From NCBI GenBank assembly GCA_009774615.1, contig VSOC01000005.1, positions 14,487-78,486 of the forward strand: DNA of 64,000 nt, in the 5' to 3' direction. The notes beneath the pieces were generated by a model, which ran no database searches, had not been told where the DNA came from, and was given only the letters and a program-made list of their open reading frames with translations. This stretch comes from Lachnospiraceae bacterium (GTDB taxonomy: Bacteria; Bacillota; Clostridia; Lachnospirales; Lachnospiraceae). Made by a program: the position numbers and the translations under genes. Below are positions 18,287 through 28,332 of the stretch, piece by piece (position 1 is the first letter of the stretch; each line of letters begins with the position of its first letter).

Positions 18287-18727
18287 TTAGATCACCTCGC
18301 AGGTTCCACCTAAAGCCTCAATCTTAGTCTTTGCGCCCTCGCTGAAGGCATGAACCTTAACTGTCAGCTTCTTGGTTAATTCTCCATTACCCAAAATCTT
18401 AACACCATCATAGACGTTTTTAATGATTCCATTTTCCAGAAGGGTTTCCACCGTTACTACGGAATCATTATCAAATCTTTCCAGTACGCTGACATTAACA
18501 CCGACAATGGTTTTGGAATTGCGATTGGTAAAGCCTCTCTTCGGCAGACGGCGGTATAACGGCATCTGTCCGCCTTCAAAGCCTACTCTTGGTGCGCCGG
18601 AACGAGCCTTCTGGCCTTTATGTCCCTTGCCAGCCGTCTTTCCGTTTCCAGAAGCATGACCACGGCCTCTGCGGAAGTTTGCGCTGTGCTTAGAACCTTC
18701 TGCCGGTCTTAAATTCGATAATTCCAT
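18287..18727 (-). CDS. rplO: 50S ribosomal protein L15
   Basis: Late-assembly large-subunit protein. The 146-residue product has the Gly/Arg-rich N-terminal extension ([20 protein letters not shown], then [20 protein letters not shown]) and a globular C-terminal half. It lies 17 bases after rpmD. Confidence 0.97.
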   Translation of the reverse strand: MELSNLRPAEGSKHSANFRRGRGHASGNGKTAGKGHKGQKARSGAPRVGFEGGQMPLYRRLPKRGFTNRNSKTIVGVNVSVLERFDNDSVVTVETLLENGIIKNVYDGVKILGNGELTKKLTVKVHAFSEGAKTKIEALGGTCEVI

Positions 18728-18744
18728 ATCTGCACCTCCTATCC

Positions 18745-18927
18745 TTAGATTTCTTCCACTTTTACTAAATGACGAACATTCTGAATCATCCCACGAACCG
18801 CTCCGTTGTCCGGTAATTCAACGGTCTTGTGAAGCTTTCTTAATCCCAATGCCTCTACAGTTGCTCTCTGCTTTGGAATCGCTCCGATAGGGGATTTTAC
18901 TAATGTAATTTTTAACTTTTCTGCCAT
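18745..18927 (-). CDS. rpmD: 50S ribosomal protein L30
   Basis: A 60-residue large-subunit protein. [20 protein letters not shown] and [20 protein letters not shown] are the family signature. It sits between rpsE and rplO, its standard place in the spc operon. Confidence 0.96.
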   Translation of the reverse strand: MAEKLKITLVKSPIGAIPKQRATVEALGLRKLHKTVELPDNGAVRGMIQNVRHLVKVEEI

Positions 18928-18942
18928 TGTTTCATCCTCCTA

Positions 18943-19452
18943 TTAGTTTAAGATTTCTTCTACCGCTTTACCGCGCAGTCTTGCAACTTCATCCGGGGTC
19001 TTTAAGGAAGTAAGGCCCTGAATCGTAGCCAATACTACATTCGTCTTATTATTGGAACCTAAGGACTTTGTACGGATATTTTTAATTCCAGCAAGTTCAA
19101 CTACGGCACGAACCGGGCCGCCGGCGATGATACCGGTACCTTCCGGTGCTCTCTTCAGCAGAACGTTAGCGCTGCCGAACTTTCCGAAGAAATCATGAGG
19201 AATACTGTTGTTGTCATCCATAGGAATCGTTACCAGGTTCTTGGTCGCTGCCTCTTTTCCTTTACGAATTGCCTCAGGAACCTCGCCTGCCTTACCTAAA
19301 CCTGCGCCAACGTGACCATTGCCGTCACCAACTACTACCAGAGCGGAAAATCTCATGGTACGTCCACCTTTTACGGTCTTGCTGACTCTTTTGATTGCCA
19401 CAACTCTGTCAGTAAGTTCTAACTGACTGGCATCAATAATTGTACGCTTCAT
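18943..19452 (-). CDS. rpsE: 30S ribosomal protein S5
   Basis: S5 helps form the mRNA entry channel and influences decoding accuracy. The 169-residue product has the double-stranded RNA-binding-like segment [19 protein letters not shown] and the loop [20 protein letters not shown]. It follows rplR by 17 bases. Confidence 0.97.
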   Translation of the reverse strand: MKRTIIDASQLELTDRVVAIKRVSKTVKGGRTMRFSALVVVGDGNGHVGAGLGKAGEVPEAIRKGKEAATKNLVTIPMDDNNSIPHDFFGKFGSANVLLKRAPEGTGIIAGGPVRAVVELAGIKNIRTKSLGSNNKTNVVLATIQGLTSLKTPDEVARLRGKAVEEILN

Positions 19453-19469
19453 GCTTGTTCTCCTCTCTT

Positions 19470-19838
19470 TTAGAATTTCAGACCAGCCTCACGGGCTGCA
19501 TCTGCTAACGCCTGAACTTTTCCATGGTAAAGGAAGCCGCCTCTGTCGAATACCACTTCCTCAATTCCCTTTTCTAATGCTCTCTTGGCAATTACCGTGC
19601 CCACATGTGCTGCTGCTGCCACATCGTTGGTTTTCTCCAACTCGCCGCTTACGGCTTTCTCTACTGTAGATGCAGCCACTAAAGTATGTCCAACGGAATC
19701 GTCAATAATTTGAGCATACATATGATTATTGCTTCTAAACACTGCCAGACGCGGTCTTTGTGCAGTACCTGCAAAACGATTGCGCTGTCTTGTGTGCTTT
19801 TTAACACGAACTTCGCTTCTTGACTGTTTGCTAATCAT
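19470..19838 (-). CDS. rplR: 50S ribosomal protein L18
   Basis: L18 binds 5S rRNA with L5. The 122-residue protein shows the family motifs [20 protein letters not shown] and [20 protein letters not shown]. It lies between rplF and rpsE with 17-base gaps on each side. Confidence 0.97.
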   Translation of the reverse strand: MISKQSRSEVRVKKHTRQRNRFAGTAQRPRLAVFRSNNHMYAQIIDDSVGHTLVAASTVEKAVSGELEKTNDVAAAAHVGTVIAKRALEKGIEEVVFDRGGFLYHGKVQALADAAREAGLKF

Positions 19839-19855
19839 CTTTACACTCTCCTTAA

Positions 19856-20398
19856 TTATTTCTTACCGGTCTTACCAACCTTGCGGCGGATAACTTCATC
19901 AGCATACTTGATACCCTTGCCCTTATATGGCTCAGGACGTCTTTTATCTCTGATTTCCGCAGCATACTGGCCTACTTTTTCCTTGCTGATACCCTTTACG
20001 ATAATCTTGTTCTGCCCCTCTAATACGGTTTCAATTCCTTCCGGATCAACCATATCAACCTGGTGAGAGTAACCCAGGTTCAGGGTCAGGGTCTTACCCT
20101 GCTTTGCCGCACGATAACCAACACCGTTTACCTCTAACACCTTCTGGAAGCCATCGGTAACGCCGATAACCATGTTGTGGATCAGGGTTCTGGTCAGGCC
20201 GTGTAAAGATTTCATTCTCTTTAAATCATTTGGTCTGGTAACGATAATATGACCGTCCTTCTGCTCAATGGTCATCTCTGTCGGAAGTTCTCTTTCCAAA
20301 GTTCCCTTCGGGCCTTTTACCGTCACTTTATTATTCTCTGCAATCGTAACCGTAACTCCGGCCGGAACTGCAACTGGCATCTTTCCAATACGTGACAT
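19856..20398 (-). CDS. rplF: 50S ribosomal protein L6
   Basis: L6 binds near the sarcin-ricin loop. The 180-residue protein contains two related domains; the N-terminal [14 protein letters not shown] and the C-terminal [20 protein letters not shown] are diagnostic. It follows rpsH after a 91-base gap that holds a hairpin at 20426-20447. Confidence 0.97.
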   Translation of the reverse strand: MSRIGKMPVAVPAGVTVTIAENNKVTVKGPKGTLERELPTEMTIEQKDGHIIVTRPNDLKRMKSLHGLTRTLIHNMVIGVTDGFQKVLEVNGVGYRAAKQGKTLTLNLGYSHQVDMVDPEGIETVLEGQNKIIVKGISKEKVGQYAAEIRDKRRPEPYKGKGIKYADEVIRRKVGKTGKK

Positions 20399-20425
20399 GC
20401 CTATTTCCTCCTACTTAAATTTTCG

Positions 20426-20447
20426 GAAAACCCGTGTGCGGGTTTTC
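20426..20447 (-). terminator. intercistronic hairpin between rpsH and rplF
   Basis: GAAAACCCG and CGGGTTTTC form a nine-base stem with a four-base loop. On the minus strand it is followed by CGAAAATTT rather than a T-tract. Most likely an attenuating or stabilising structure inside the spc operon. Confidence 0.55.
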
Positions 20448-20489
20448 TGTTTTCAGTTTTTTAAATATACGGGTAGGTTCACTCAATGC

Positions 20490-20891
20490 CTACCAAACAA
20501 AAGCCAGTACTTCGCCGCCGACACCTAACTGACGTGCCTGCTTATCGGTAATTACGCCCTGGTTGGTAGAGATGATGGCAACGCCCAGGCCGCCCAATAC
20601 CTTCGGCAGTTCTTCCTTGTTTGCATATACACGCAGGCCGGGCTTAGAGATTCTCTTAATGCCGGAGATAATCTTCTCGTTTTTATCTTTACCGTATTTC
20701 AGAGTGATGCGGATAATATTAAATCCGCCGTCCTCTACGATATCATATTTCTTAATATAACCTTCCTTAACCAGGATGTCGGCAATCGCCAGCTTCATCT
20801 TGGAAGAAGGTACGTCTACTGTATCATGCTTTGCAGTATTGGCATTACGGATTCTTGTAAGCATATCTGCAATCGGATCACTCATAGTCAT
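20490..20891 (-). CDS. rpsH: 30S ribosomal protein S8
   Basis: S8 is a primary 16S rRNA binder and, in E. coli, the repressor of the spc operon. The 133-residue product begins [20 protein letters not shown] and ends [11 protein letters not shown], with the conserved [14 protein letters not shown] before it. The 188-base gap upstream to rpsZ is longer than others in the operon and GC-rich in part; I see no gene there. Confidence 0.97.
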   Translation of the reverse strand: MTMSDPIADMLTRIRNANTAKHDTVDVPSSKMKLAIADILVKEGYIKKYDIVEDGGFNIIRITLKYGKDKNEKIISGIKRISKPGLRVYANKEELPKVLGGLGVAIISTNQGVITDKQARQLGVGGEVLAFVW

Positions 20892-21079
20892 AGTGGGTGT
20901 GTCCTCCTTTTCTTTGTTCTCTACAAAACTCTATTTCTGACTGGGGCTGCACTCTTTAAGTTATCGGCCCCGCAACATGTTCGCTCAACTAAGTTCAGCT
21001 TTCGCCTGCGGCTCGGCTTCACTAAGGTTCGCGAACGACCTCGCACTAAACTCGAAAAGACCTCGTTAAGTGCTTCCGG

Positions 21080-21265
21080 TCACCAGCTTGCCTTCTTCAC
21101 TCCCGGAATCTGACCCTTATATGCCAGTTCACGGAAGCAGATACGGCATACGCCATACTTTCTTAAATAAGCGTGCGGACGACCGCAGATTCTGCAACGG
21201 TTATACTGTCTGGTAGAGAACTTAGCAGGACGCTGCTGCTTAATCTTCATTGAAGTCTTAGCCAT
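21080..21265 (-). CDS. rpsZ: 30S ribosomal protein S14, type Z
   Basis: The short 61-residue zinc-binding S14 (also named rpsN type Z). Zinc ligands are in [10 protein letters not shown] and CRICFRE, giving two CxxC pairs. It follows rplE by 17 bases. The presence of the zinc form in the spc operon is usual for Firmicutes. Confidence 0.97.
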   Translation of the reverse strand: MAKTSMKIKQQRPAKFSTRQYNRCRICGRPHAYLRKYGVCRICFRELAYKGQIPGVKKASW

Positions 21266-21282
21266 GGAATCAATCCTCCTAA

Positions 21283-21822
21283 TTATTTAGCAAATGGCAT
21301 ATTAAATAATGTCAAAAGTTCACGGGCTTCTTCATCGGTCTTTGCGGTAGTTACGAATACAACATCCATACCTCTTACCTTATCGATCTTATCGTACTCG
21401 ATTTCCGGGAAGATCAGCTGCTCTTTAATACCAAGTGCGTAGTTTCCTCTTCCGTCAAATGCGTTCGGGTTTACACCGCGGAAGTCACGTACACGGGGCA
21501 GAGCCAGGTTGATTAAACGATCCGCAAACTCGTACATTCTCTCGCCGCGAAGGGTTACCTTGCAGCCGATAGCCATGCCTTCACGAATCTTAAAGTTTGC
21601 TACAGACTTCTTTGCCTTGGTCGTTACTGCCTTCTGACCGGAGATAATTTCCAAATCTCTTACCGCAGAATCCAGAACCTTGGCATTTTCCTTTGCTTCA
21701 CCAACGCCCATGTTGATTACAATTTTATCAAGCTTCGGCACTTCCATAATATTCTTATATCCGAACTTCTTCATCATTGCGCTGACGATTTCGTTCTGAT
21801 AGGTTTCTTTTAATCTAGCCAA
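21283..21822 (-). CDS. rplE: 50S ribosomal protein L5
   Basis: L5 binds 5S rRNA and contacts P-site tRNA. The 179-residue sequence has [40 protein letters not shown] and [20 protein letters not shown], all diagnostic. It follows rplX by 23 bases. Confidence 0.97.
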   Translation of the reverse strand: MARLKETYQNEIVSAMMKKFGYKNIMEVPKLDKIVINMGVGEAKENAKVLDSAVRDLEIISGQKAVTTKAKKSVANFKIREGMAIGCKVTLRGERMYEFADRLINLALPRVRDFRGVNPNAFDGRGNYALGIKEQLIFPEIEYDKIDKVRGMDVVFVTTAKTDEEARELLTLFNMPFAK

Positions 21823-21845
21823 TTTAACGTTCCTCCTCTCTGCAA

Positions 21846-22151
21846 TTAGTCAATTACCTTGCCGGTTGCCTTGGCAACGCGGACCTTCTTGCCGTCCTTT
21901 ACTTCAAAGCCCACGCGGGTTGCTTTTCCGTCAACGACCAGCATTACATTAGAAATGTCAATCGGAGCTTCCTTCGAGATAATTCCGCCCTGAGGATTGC
22001 CTGCGCTTGGTTTCGCGTGCTTCGTCACCATATTGCAGCCTTCCACTAAAATCTTCCCGGTCTTAGAATCTACATGAAGGACTTTTCCCTGCTTATCTTT
22101 ATCTTTTCCTGCGATTACTTTTACTAAATCGTCTTTTTTGATCTTATGCAC
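21846..22151 (-). CDS. rplX: 50S ribosomal protein L24
   Basis: L24 is an assembly initiator near the peptide exit. The KOW motif reads [21 protein letters not shown] place the start at the GTG at 22151 (protein MHKIKKDD, 101 residues), because GGGGG lies eight bases upstream and this gives the normal family length; a longer frame from 22193 would overlap rplN and is unlikely. It lies 13 bases after rplN. Confidence 0.95.
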   Translation of the reverse strand: MHKIKKDDLVKVIAGKDKDKQGKVLHVDSKTGKILVEGCNMVTKHAKPSAGNPQGGIISKEAPIDISNVMLVVDGKATRVGFEVKDGKKVRVAKATGKVID

Positions 22152-22164
22152 AGTGGATACCCCC

Positions 22165-22533
22165 TTATAATACTTCTGGAGCCAGGGAAACAATCTTCAT
22201 AAACTGCTTCTCTCTCAGCTCTCTTGCTACCGGCCCAAAGATACGAGTTCCTCTTGGGGTCTTATCGTCCTTGATGATAACGGCTGCGTTCTCATCAAAG
22301 CGGATATAAGAACCATCTTTTCTGTGGGCACCTTTTACGGTACGAACGACAACCGCTTTTACTACATCGCCCTTCTTTACAACGCCGCCTGGTGTTGCAT
22401 CTTTAACGGAAGCAACGATGATGTCGCCGATATTGGCATATCTTCTGGTTGAACCGCCCATAACACGGATGCACAGGAGTTCCTTTGCACCGGTATTGTC
22501 GGCAACCTTTAATCTGGTTTCCTGCTGGATCAT
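22165..22533 (-). CDS. rplN: 50S ribosomal protein L14
   Basis: L14 forms intersubunit bridges at the factor-binding side. The 122-residue protein has [20 protein letters not shown], the [20 protein letters not shown] segment and the C-terminal [20 protein letters not shown], all typical. It follows rpsQ by 24 bases. Confidence 0.97.
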   Translation of the reverse strand: MIQQETRLKVADNTGAKELLCIRVMGGSTRRYANIGDIIVASVKDATPGGVVKKGDVVKAVVVRTVKGAHRKDGSYIRFDENAAVIIKDDKTPRGTRIFGPVARELREKQFMKIVSLAPEVL

Positions 22534-22557
22534 ACCTGATACTCCTTCCTGAATTAA

Positions 22558-22812
22558 TTATCTGGCTTTCTCGATAATCTCAACCAATCTCCATCTCTTA
22601 TCTTTGGAAAGAGGTCTGGTTTCCATTACTTTAACGGTATCGCCAATGCCACATTCATTCTTCTCGTCATGGGCCTTTAATTTATAGGTTTTCTTTACGA
22701 TTTTACCAATCAAGGGATGCTTTACATGGTCTTCGATAGCAACGACAATGGTTTTATCCATCTTGTCGCTAACAACTTTACCGGTACGCACTTTTCTTAA
22801 ATTTCTTTCCAC
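22558..22812 (-). CDS. rpsQ: 30S ribosomal protein S17
   Basis: OB-fold 16S rRNA-binding protein of 84 residues. The motif [20 protein letters not shown] and [17 protein letters not shown] identify it. It follows rpmC by 23 bases. Confidence 0.97.
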   Translation of the reverse strand: MERNLRKVRTGKVVSDKMDKTIVVAIEDHVKHPLIGKIVKKTYKLKAHDEKNECGIGDTVKVMETRPLSKDKRWRLVEIIEKAR

Positions 22813-22835
22813 GGTAAATGTTCTCCTTTCCCAAT

Positions 22836-23042
22836 TTAAGCCAGCTTCGTTTTCTCAGCGATAACAGTCTGAATCCGGGCAATGTTCTTGCGAACCTCTT
22901 TGATTCTGCTGGTGTTATCTAACTGGTTGGTTGCATTCTGGAATCTTAAATTAAACAGTTCCTTCTTAGCTGCTACTAATTCTTCATTTAACTCCACCGG
23001 AGATTTTGCCTTTAAATTCTCAACATATTTATTCGTTTTCAC
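22836..23042 (-). CDS. rpmC: 50S ribosomal protein L29
   Basis: A short helical protein next to the peptide exit that helps bind SRP and trigger factor. The sequence runs [20 protein letters not shown], then the conserved [21 protein letters not shown] choose the GTG at 23042 (68 residues), which has GGCGG eight bases upstream, over a GTG three codons earlier that has no spacing for a binding site. It overlaps the rplP stop by 14 bases. Confidence 0.93.
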   Translation of the reverse strand: MKTNKYVENLKAKSPVELNEELVAAKKELFNLRFQNATNQLDNTSRIKEVRKNIARIQTVIAEKTKLA

Positions 23043-23469
23043 TGTTATCACCGCCTTCTAAATCTGCTTTAGAAGCAATCTTGCACTTGCAGGGCAACTT
23101 GTGCATAGCAAGACGCAACGCTTCACGAGCTGTTTCTTCTGGTACGCCAGCGATCTCAAACATAACACGGCCTGGCTTAACAACTGCTACCCAGTACTCT
23201 AAGGAACCTTTACCGGAACCCATACGGGTTTCTGCGGGCTTTGCTGTTACCGGCTTATCCGGGAAAATCTTAATCCAAACTTTACCGCCACGCTTAATAA
23301 AACGAGTCATCGCCACACGGGCTGCTTCAATCTGGTTGGACTTAATCCAACATGGCTCCATAGCGACTAAACCATATTCACCGTTGGAAATCTTATTTCC
23401 TCTAAGTGCCTTTCCAGCCATGCTTCCACGGAACTGTTTACGACGCTTAACTCTCTTAGGCATTAACAT
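23029..23469 (-). CDS. rplP: 50S ribosomal protein L16
   Basis: L16 helps position aminoacyl-tRNA in the A site. The 146-residue product begins [20 protein letters not shown] and contains [20 protein letters not shown] and [20 protein letters not shown]. The ATG shares one base with the rpsC stop (TAATG), so the two are translationally coupled. Confidence 0.97.
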   Translation of the reverse strand: MLMPKRVKRRKQFRGSMAGKALRGNKISNGEYGLVAMEPCWIKSNQIEAARVAMTRFIKRGGKVWIKIFPDKPVTAKPAETRMGSGKGSLEYWVAVVKPGRVMFEIAGVPEETAREALRLAMHKLPCKCKIASKADLEGGDNSENE

Positions 23470-24125
23470 TATTTATCGCTCCCTTCCTTATTTCCCTTAG
23501 TAGGAAGTACTTCGCCCTTGTAAACCCATACCTTAACGCCAACCTTGCCGTAAGTGGTATCGGCCTCAGCGAAACCATAGTCAATATCAGCTCTTAATGT
23601 CTGCAGCGGAATGGTTCCCTCGCTGTAGAACTCGGTACGTGCCATATCTGCGCCGCCAAGACGTCCGGCAACTGCGGTCTTGATACCCTTAACGCCTGCC
23701 TTCATAGAACGGCTCATCGTGGACTTCATCGCACGGCGGAAGGAAACACGGTTCTCTAACTGCTGTGCAATGGACTCAGCAACCAGCTGTGCATCGCGAT
23801 CCGGTCTTTTGATTTCTTTGATGTCAATGAAAACCTTCTTTGCGGTCAGCTTCTGCACTTCAACCTTTAACTTCTCAATCTCTGCGCCGCCCTTGCCGAT
23901 AACCTGGCCTGGCTTTGCGGTGTAAATTATAATCTTAACTCTATCTGATGCACGCTCGATTTCAATTTTGGAAACGCCGGCATTCGATAATCTTTTTTTC
24001 AGAAACTTTCTGATGTCATGATCCTCGATCAGGCAGTCAGCAAAATCAGCTTCTGCATACCATTTGGAATCCCAGTCTTTAATAATGCCGACTCTTAAAC
24101 CGTGCGGATTAACTTTCTGTCCCAT
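23469..24125 (-). CDS. rpsC: 30S ribosomal protein S3
   Basis: S3 lines the mRNA entry channel and has helicase-like activity with S4 and S5. The 218-residue protein has [20 protein letters not shown], a KH domain with [20 protein letters not shown], and the C-terminal domain motif [20 protein letters not shown]. It follows rplV by 14 bases. Confidence 0.97.
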   Translation of the reverse strand: MGQKVNPHGLRVGIIKDWDSKWYAEADFADCLIEDHDIRKFLKKRLSNAGVSKIEIERASDRVKIIIYTAKPGQVIGKGGAEIEKLKVEVQKLTAKKVFIDIKEIKRPDRDAQLVAESIAQQLENRVSFRRAMKSTMSRSMKAGVKGIKTAVAGRLGGADMARTEFYSEGTIPLQTLRADIDYGFAEADTTYGKVGVKVWVYKGEVLPTKGNKEGSDK

Positions 24126-24139
24126 GCTCTGCCTCCTCC

Positions 24140-24526
24140 TTATCTCTCATTCAGCACAATGGTAATATGGCTCATTCTCTTCTCGATGCGATAAGCGCGT
24201 CCCTGTGCTCTTGGGTGAATCCTCTTCATGGTCGGTCCCTTATTTGCGTAGCACTCCTCAACAAATAAGTTCTCTCTGCTCATGTTGTTATTATTCTCTG
24301 CATTGGCAATCGCAGACTCTAATAACTTCTTGATTAAGCTGGATGCATACCTTGGGTTGTATGTTACGATAGCAAGTGCGGTATTTACGTCCTTGCCTCT
24401 GATGGCATCTAAAACGAAACATGCTTTCTGAACCGAAACCCGTGCGTAAGATAACTTTGCGCTTGGCCGGGTGTCCTTATTCGCATTTCTTTCTCTCTTA
24501 ATTTGGGATCTATGTCCTTTAGCCAT
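24140..24526 (-). CDS. rplV: 50S ribosomal protein L22
   Basis: L22 extends a hairpin into the peptide exit tunnel, where macrolide resistance mutations can occur. The 128-residue protein has [20 protein letters not shown] and the tunnel-hairpin region [19 protein letters not shown]. The wild-type appearance of the loop gives no sign of resistance changes. It follows rpsS by 29 bases. Confidence 0.96.
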   Translation of the reverse strand: MAKGHRSQIKRERNANKDTRPSAKLSYARVSVQKACFVLDAIRGKDVNTALAIVTYNPRYASSLIKKLLESAIANAENNNNMSRENLFVEECYANKGPTMKRIHPRAQGRAYRIEKRMSHITIVLNER

Positions 24527-24555
24527 GGATAAAAACCTCCTTTCAAAACGACTGA

Positions 24556-24831
24556 TTATCTGGATTTCTTCTCGTCTTTACCGTGTCCGCGGAATGTTCT
24601 GGTGGCAACGAACTCGCCCAGTTTATGACCTACCATATCTTCGGTAATATAAACCGGAACGTGCTTTCTTCCATCATGAACGGCGATTGTATGACCAACC
24701 ATCTGCGGGAAGATCGTGGAACGGCGGGACCAGGTCTTAATTACCTGCTTACTCCCGGAAGCGTTCATTGCATCGATCTTTTTCAGTAAATGAGCATCAG
24801 CAAATGGTCCTTTTTTTAATGAACGACTCAT
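24556..24831 (-). CDS. rpsS: 30S ribosomal protein S19
   Basis: S19 is in the small-subunit head and forms a complex with S13. The 91-residue sequence begins [19 protein letters not shown] and has [20 protein letters not shown] and [16 protein letters not shown]. It lies 18 bases after rplB. Confidence 0.97.
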   Translation of the reverse strand: MSRSLKKGPFADAHLLKKIDAMNASGSKQVIKTWSRRSTIFPQMVGHTIAVHDGRKHVPVYITEDMVGHKLGEFVATRTFRGHGKDEKKSR

Positions 24832-24849
24832 AAGTTCAAACCTCCTTAA

Positions 24850-25695
24850 TTACTTTAATGTTCTACCGTCGCGTCTTCTTACAATTAACTTGTTCGACTG
24901 CTTGTTTTTCTTTCTGGTCTTTAAGCCGAGTGCCGGTTTGCCCCAAGGTGTGCTAGGACCTGGACGGCCGATACCCGTCTTGCCTTCACCACCGCCGTGC
25001 GGATGGTCGTTGGGGTTCATAACAGAACCGCGGACGGTAGGTCTGATACCCATGTGACGTTTTCTGCCGGCCTTACCGATGTTAATCAGTGCATGATCGC
25101 CGTTTCCAACTACGCCGATGGTTGCGCGGCAGATAATCGGAACCATTCTCATTTCGCCGGAAGGAAGTCTTAATGTGGCATATTTGCCTTCCTTAGCCAT
25201 TAACTGAGCAGAGTTGCCAGCGGAACGAACCAGCTGACCGCCCTTGCCCGGATATAACTCAATATTGTGAATCTCTGTACCTACAGGAATCTGTGCCAGC
25301 GGCAGGCAGTTTCCAATCTTTGCCTCTGCGGTTTCGCCGTTCATTACCTTCATGCCTACGGTTAAACCTGCCGGAGCCAGAATATAGGACTTCTCGCCGT
25401 CTGCATAGCAGATTAAAGCGATATTTGCGGTACGGTTCGGATCGTACTCGATAGCCTTAACGACTGCCGGAACACCATCCTTGTGATTTCTCTTAAAATC
25501 AACCAATCTGTATTTTCTTCTGCTGCCGCCTCCATGATGTCTGACGGTAATCTTACCCTGATTGTTACGACCTGCATTCTTATTTAAGGAAACTACCAGA
25601 GATTTCTCTGGAGTAGACTTGGTAATTTCTGCAAAATCAGAACTGGTCATGTGTCTTCTTGAAGGTGTATATGGATTATACTTCTTAATTCCCAT
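24850..25695 (-). CDS. rplB: 50S ribosomal protein L2
   Basis: L2 is close to the peptidyl transferase centre and is needed for subunit association. The 281-residue product begins [20 protein letters not shown]; the functionally key histidine is in [18 protein letters not shown]. It is preceded by a 119-base gap after rplW, longer than its neighbours, with no gene seen in it. Confidence 0.97.
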   Translation of the reverse strand: MGIKKYNPYTPSRRHMTSSDFAEITKSTPEKSLVVSLNKNAGRNNQGKITVRHHGGGSRRKYRLVDFKRNHKDGVPAVVKAIEYDPNRTANIALICYADGEKSYILAPAGLTVGMKVMNGETAEAKIGNCLPLAQIPVGTEIHNIELYPGKGGQLVRSAGNSAQLMAKEGKYATLRLPSGEMRMVPIICRATIGVVGNGDHALINIGKAGRKRHMGIRPTVRGSVMNPNDHPHGGGEGKTGIGRPGPSTPWGKPALGLKTRKKNKQSNKLIVRRRDGRTLK

Positions 25696-25814
25696 GACAT
25701 TTACTCCTTTTCATTCTTTATCACGATTACTGGTTTTTATTCATCGTATAGGTGCCCATACGTCAGCGGGCTTATTCTGTTGCTGCGGCTTCACACCAAT
25801 TGTTCAATGCCTGC

Positions 25815-26114
25815 CTACAGCCCCTCAAAAATCTCAATATCTTTACTGTCGTCAGTTAATTTCACAATCGCTTTCTTGGTCTTGGCGGTCTTTCCGAAGG
25901 TCATGCCTCTTCTCTTGGTCTTGCCTTCTAAGTTCATGGTGTTTACCGAAGCAACCTTGGTTCCCGGAAACATCTTTTCAACCGCTTCTTTAATCATGCA
26001 CTTGTTGGCTTCGGGGTGTACCAGGAAGGTATACTTCTTATCAGCCATAGCGTTCATGCTCTTTTCGGTAATCACCGGCTTCTGGATTACGTCGTAGTAC
26101 TTAATATCTGCCAT
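25815..26114 (-). CDS. rplW: 50S ribosomal protein L23
   Basis: L23 at the tunnel exit is the docking site for trigger factor and SRP. The 99-residue protein contains [39 protein letters not shown] and [20 protein letters not shown]. Its ATG shares a base with the rplD stop (TAATG). Confidence 0.96.
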   Translation of the reverse strand: MADIKYYDVIQKPVITEKSMNAMADKKYTFLVHPEANKCMIKEAVEKMFPGTKVASVNTMNLEGKTKRRGMTFGKTAKTKKAIVKLTDDSKDIEIFEGL

Positions 26115-26734
26115 TATGCGTACACCTCCTCGATGGTTGCAACGGCTGCCTTGGTGGTCACTACGGTGTTATACTTTAAGATATCGTATACATTCATGGT
26201 TCCTACCGAAGCAGTCTTTACATCAGCAATGTTTCTTGCGGATAATACAACGTTCTGGTCATTATCGTTTAAGATAACCAGGGCCTTTCCAACTTTTAAG
26301 TTATCTAAAACGGCTTTAAACTTCTTGGTCTTAATCTCATCCATCTTCAGTTCGTCAACAACGATGAACTTGTTCTCCTGAACACGGCTGGAAAGTGCAG
26401 ACTTTAATGCTGCTCTCTTCTCCTTCTTGTTCAGACGGATGGTGTAATCTCTTGGGGTAGGCGCGAACACTACGCCGCCGCCTGTCCACTGCGGCGCTCT
26501 GGTTGAACCCTGTCTTGCATGACCGGTTCCCTTCTGCCGCCATGGCTTTCTTCCGCCGCCGGATACTTCGGAGCGGGTCTTTGCCTTCTGCGTTCCCTGA
26601 CGCTTATTTGCAAGCTGGGCAACAACTGCCAGATGCACGAGATGTTCATTCACCTCTACACCAAATACAGCATCGTTCAGTTCTAATGTGCCAACTTCTT
26701 TGCCTTCCATATTAAAAACAGATACGTTTGCCAT
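26114..26734 (-). CDS. rplD: 50S ribosomal protein L4
   Basis: L4 lines the exit tunnel and in E. coli represses the S10 operon. The 206-residue product has [20 protein letters not shown] and the tunnel loop [20 protein letters not shown] followed by [20 protein letters not shown]. No resistance-type changes are evident in the loop. It follows rplC by 29 bases. Confidence 0.97.
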   Translation of the reverse strand: MANVSVFNMEGKEVGTLELNDAVFGVEVNEHLVHLAVVAQLANKRQGTQKAKTRSEVSGGGRKPWRQKGTGHARQGSTRAPQWTGGGVVFAPTPRDYTIRLNKKEKRAALKSALSSRVQENKFIVVDELKMDEIKTKKFKAVLDNLKVGKALVILNDNDQNVVLSARNIADVKTASVGTMNVYDILKYNTVVTTKAAVATIEEVYA

Positions 26735-26763
26735 CTGTGTGATCCTCCTTTCCGATAAAAAGC

Positions 26764-27399
26764 TTACTTAGAAACTTTCACGGTTTCTTTAATGGTTACT
26801 AAAGACTTCTTCGGCCCTGGTACAGCGCCCTTAACCAGAATCAGGTTATTCTCGGCATCTACCTTAACCACCTCAAGATTCTGAATCGTCACCTGTACGT
26901 TACCCATGTGTCCGGGCATTCCCTTACCCTTGAATACGCGGCCTGGGGTGGTAGCCGAACCGTTGGAACCCTGATGGCGGTGGAACTTGGAACCATGGGT
27001 CATCGGTCCTCTGGACTGGCCTAATCTCTTGATTGCGCCCTGGAAACCTTTACCTTTGGAGATTGCAGTTGCATCAATCTTATCGCCTGCTGCGAATACA
27101 TCCGCCTTGATTTCATCCTTTACCGAATACTCTTCAGCATTCTCAAAGCGGAATTCCCGGATATATCTCTTGTAGGAAACACCGGCCTTGTCAAAATGGC
27201 CTTTTACCGGCTTATTCACCAGTTTCTCTCTCTTATCTACAAAGCCGACCTGAACAGCCTTGTAGCCGTCGTTCTCTACTGTCTTTACCTGCGTTACCAC
27301 ACAGGGACCAGCCTGAAGAACGGTTACGGGAGTTAATACGCCTTCATCGGAGAAGATCTGGGTCATACCGACCTTCGTCGCTAAAATCGCTTTCTTCAT
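26764..27399 (-). CDS. rplC: 50S ribosomal protein L3
   Basis: L3 reaches the peptidyl transferase centre. The 211-residue sequence begins [20 protein letters not shown] and has [20 protein letters not shown] and the loop [20 protein letters not shown]. It follows rpsJ after a 176-base gap that holds no gene I can support. Confidence 0.97.
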   Translation of the reverse strand: MKKAILATKVGMTQIFSDEGVLTPVTVLQAGPCVVTQVKTVENDGYKAVQVGFVDKREKLVNKPVKGHFDKAGVSYKRYIREFRFENAEEYSVKDEIKADVFAAGDKIDATAISKGKGFQGAIKRLGQSRGPMTHGSKFHRHQGSNGSATTPGRVFKGKGMPGHMGNVQVTIQNLEVVKVDAENNLILVKGAVPGPKKSLVTIKETVKVSK

Positions 27400-27575
27400 T
27401 CAATTTACCTCCTGTTCTCTCGATGTCCAAACTGCGAAAGCAGATTTAACACCGCATAGCTTCTACAGCGGAACGCTGATTTGCGTTCATCCTAGAGCAG
27501 TCTAATACAGGTTGGTTGGAACACTATATTAAAACCATTCTGGATTTTTTCTTGTTGAACAATTTGAACAATGTC

Positions 27576-27893
27576 TTATTTGTTCTTCATTTTAATGTCG
27601 ATATACACACCGGCCGGCATCTCTAACTTGGACAGTGCATCTACTGTCTTCTGGCTCGGGGTGATAATATCAATCAGTCTTTTATGAGTTCTCTGCTCGA
27701 ACTGCTCGCGGGAATCTTTGTACTTATGCACTGCACGAAGAATCGTAACTACTTCCTTCTTTGTGGGCAGCGGCACCGGTCCGCTCACCTGTGATCCCGT
27801 CTTTTTTACTGTTTCGATAATTTTTCCGGCAGACTGGTCAACCAGCTGATGATCGTATGCCTTCAATGTGATTCTCATAACTTGACTTGCCAT
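27576..27893 (-). CDS. rpsJ: 30S ribosomal protein S10
   Basis: First gene of the supercluster. S10 is in the small-subunit head and, as NusE, also joins transcription antitermination complexes. The 105-residue product has [40 protein letters not shown] and the C-terminal [16 protein letters not shown]. It is expressed from the promoter at 28128-28156 through a long structured leader. Confidence 0.97.
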   Translation of the reverse strand: MASQVMRITLKAYDHQLVDQSAGKIIETVKKTGSQVSGPVPLPTKKEVVTILRAVHKYKDSREQFEQRTHKRLIDIITPSQKTVDALSKLEMPAGVYIDIKMKNK

Positions 27894-27930
27894 AAAAAAA
27901 GTCGCCTCCTTTTCGCACTTTTACGAAGTA

Positions 27931-28032
27931 CGACAAGCGGTGACTGTACACGTTTCCGTGTGTGTCCTGCGGACTCACACTTGTTACTGCGGTTTTATCC
28001 TGCAGCTGTTTAATTGGTACAGTGACTTGTCG
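27931..28032 (-). promoter_or_regulatory. structured 5' leader of the S10 operon
   Basis: The leader between the promoter and rpsJ contains a long-range pair of arms: on the plus strand CGACAAG...ACTGTAC (27931-27949) can pair with GTACAGT...CTTGTCG (28017-28032), with an internal loop. Inside lie a CACG-TTTC-CGTG hairpin (27949-27960), a GTGTG/CACAC hairpin around TCCTGCGGA (27958-27980), and a CTGC-GGTTTTATC-CTGCAG region. S10 leaders regulated by L4 are known in proteobacteria and a different S10 leader type in Bacillus; I cannot assign this one. The rest of the 439-base interval 27894-28332 holds the promoter and the hydrolase terminator. Confidence 0.55.
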
Positions 28033-28127
28033 CCAGTTTCCTAACTTGACATTCGCTCCACGGAAAACCTGCCTAATCTTTAAGCAGCAACCTCTCGCTT
28101 CATCGCTATCATGCCACAGCATTTCAA

Positions 28128-28156
28128 ATCATAGCATAGATTTCCTGATTATGCAA
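28128..28156 (-). promoter_or_regulatory. promoter of the S10-spc-alpha supercluster
   Basis: On the minus strand TTGCAT (28151-28156) and TATGAT (28128-28133) are 17 bases apart, with an A/T-rich upstream stretch that could act as an UP element. About 230 nt of leader precede rpsJ. Confidence 0.85.
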
Positions 28157-28217
28157 GCATTTTTTTGAAGAATTTTCCGAGTTTTCCGAGTAACGATTTC
28201 CTTTAACAAAAAAAATC

Positions 28218-28272
28218 GAAAAAATAAGCGGCAGTATGTCACACCTTCCCTGTGCAACATCTGCCGCTTATT
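28218..28272 (-). terminator. Rho-independent terminator after the membrane hydrolase gene
   Basis: On the minus strand AATAAGCGGCAG and CTGCCGCTTATT pair perfectly over 12 bases, enclosing a loop of about 26 bases, and are followed by TTTTCGATTTTTTTT. It closes the sugar-acid operon upstream of the S10 promoter. Confidence 0.9.
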
Positions 28273-28332
28273 CTAAGCTTCAGCACCCCCTGCTGTCAGC
28301 AAATCAATATGGATAGTCTTATGGCGGTATTA

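Noticed and set aside
20892..21079. Possible structured RNA in the rpsH-rpsZ spacer
   Set aside because: The spacer is long and partly GC-rich but I could not draw a convincing stem set or match a known leader.
27838..28122. 94-residue minus-strand frame overlapping the rpsJ start
   Set aside because: It covers the structured S10 leader and the first codons of rpsJ in another frame; no recognisable domain and no SD that fits.
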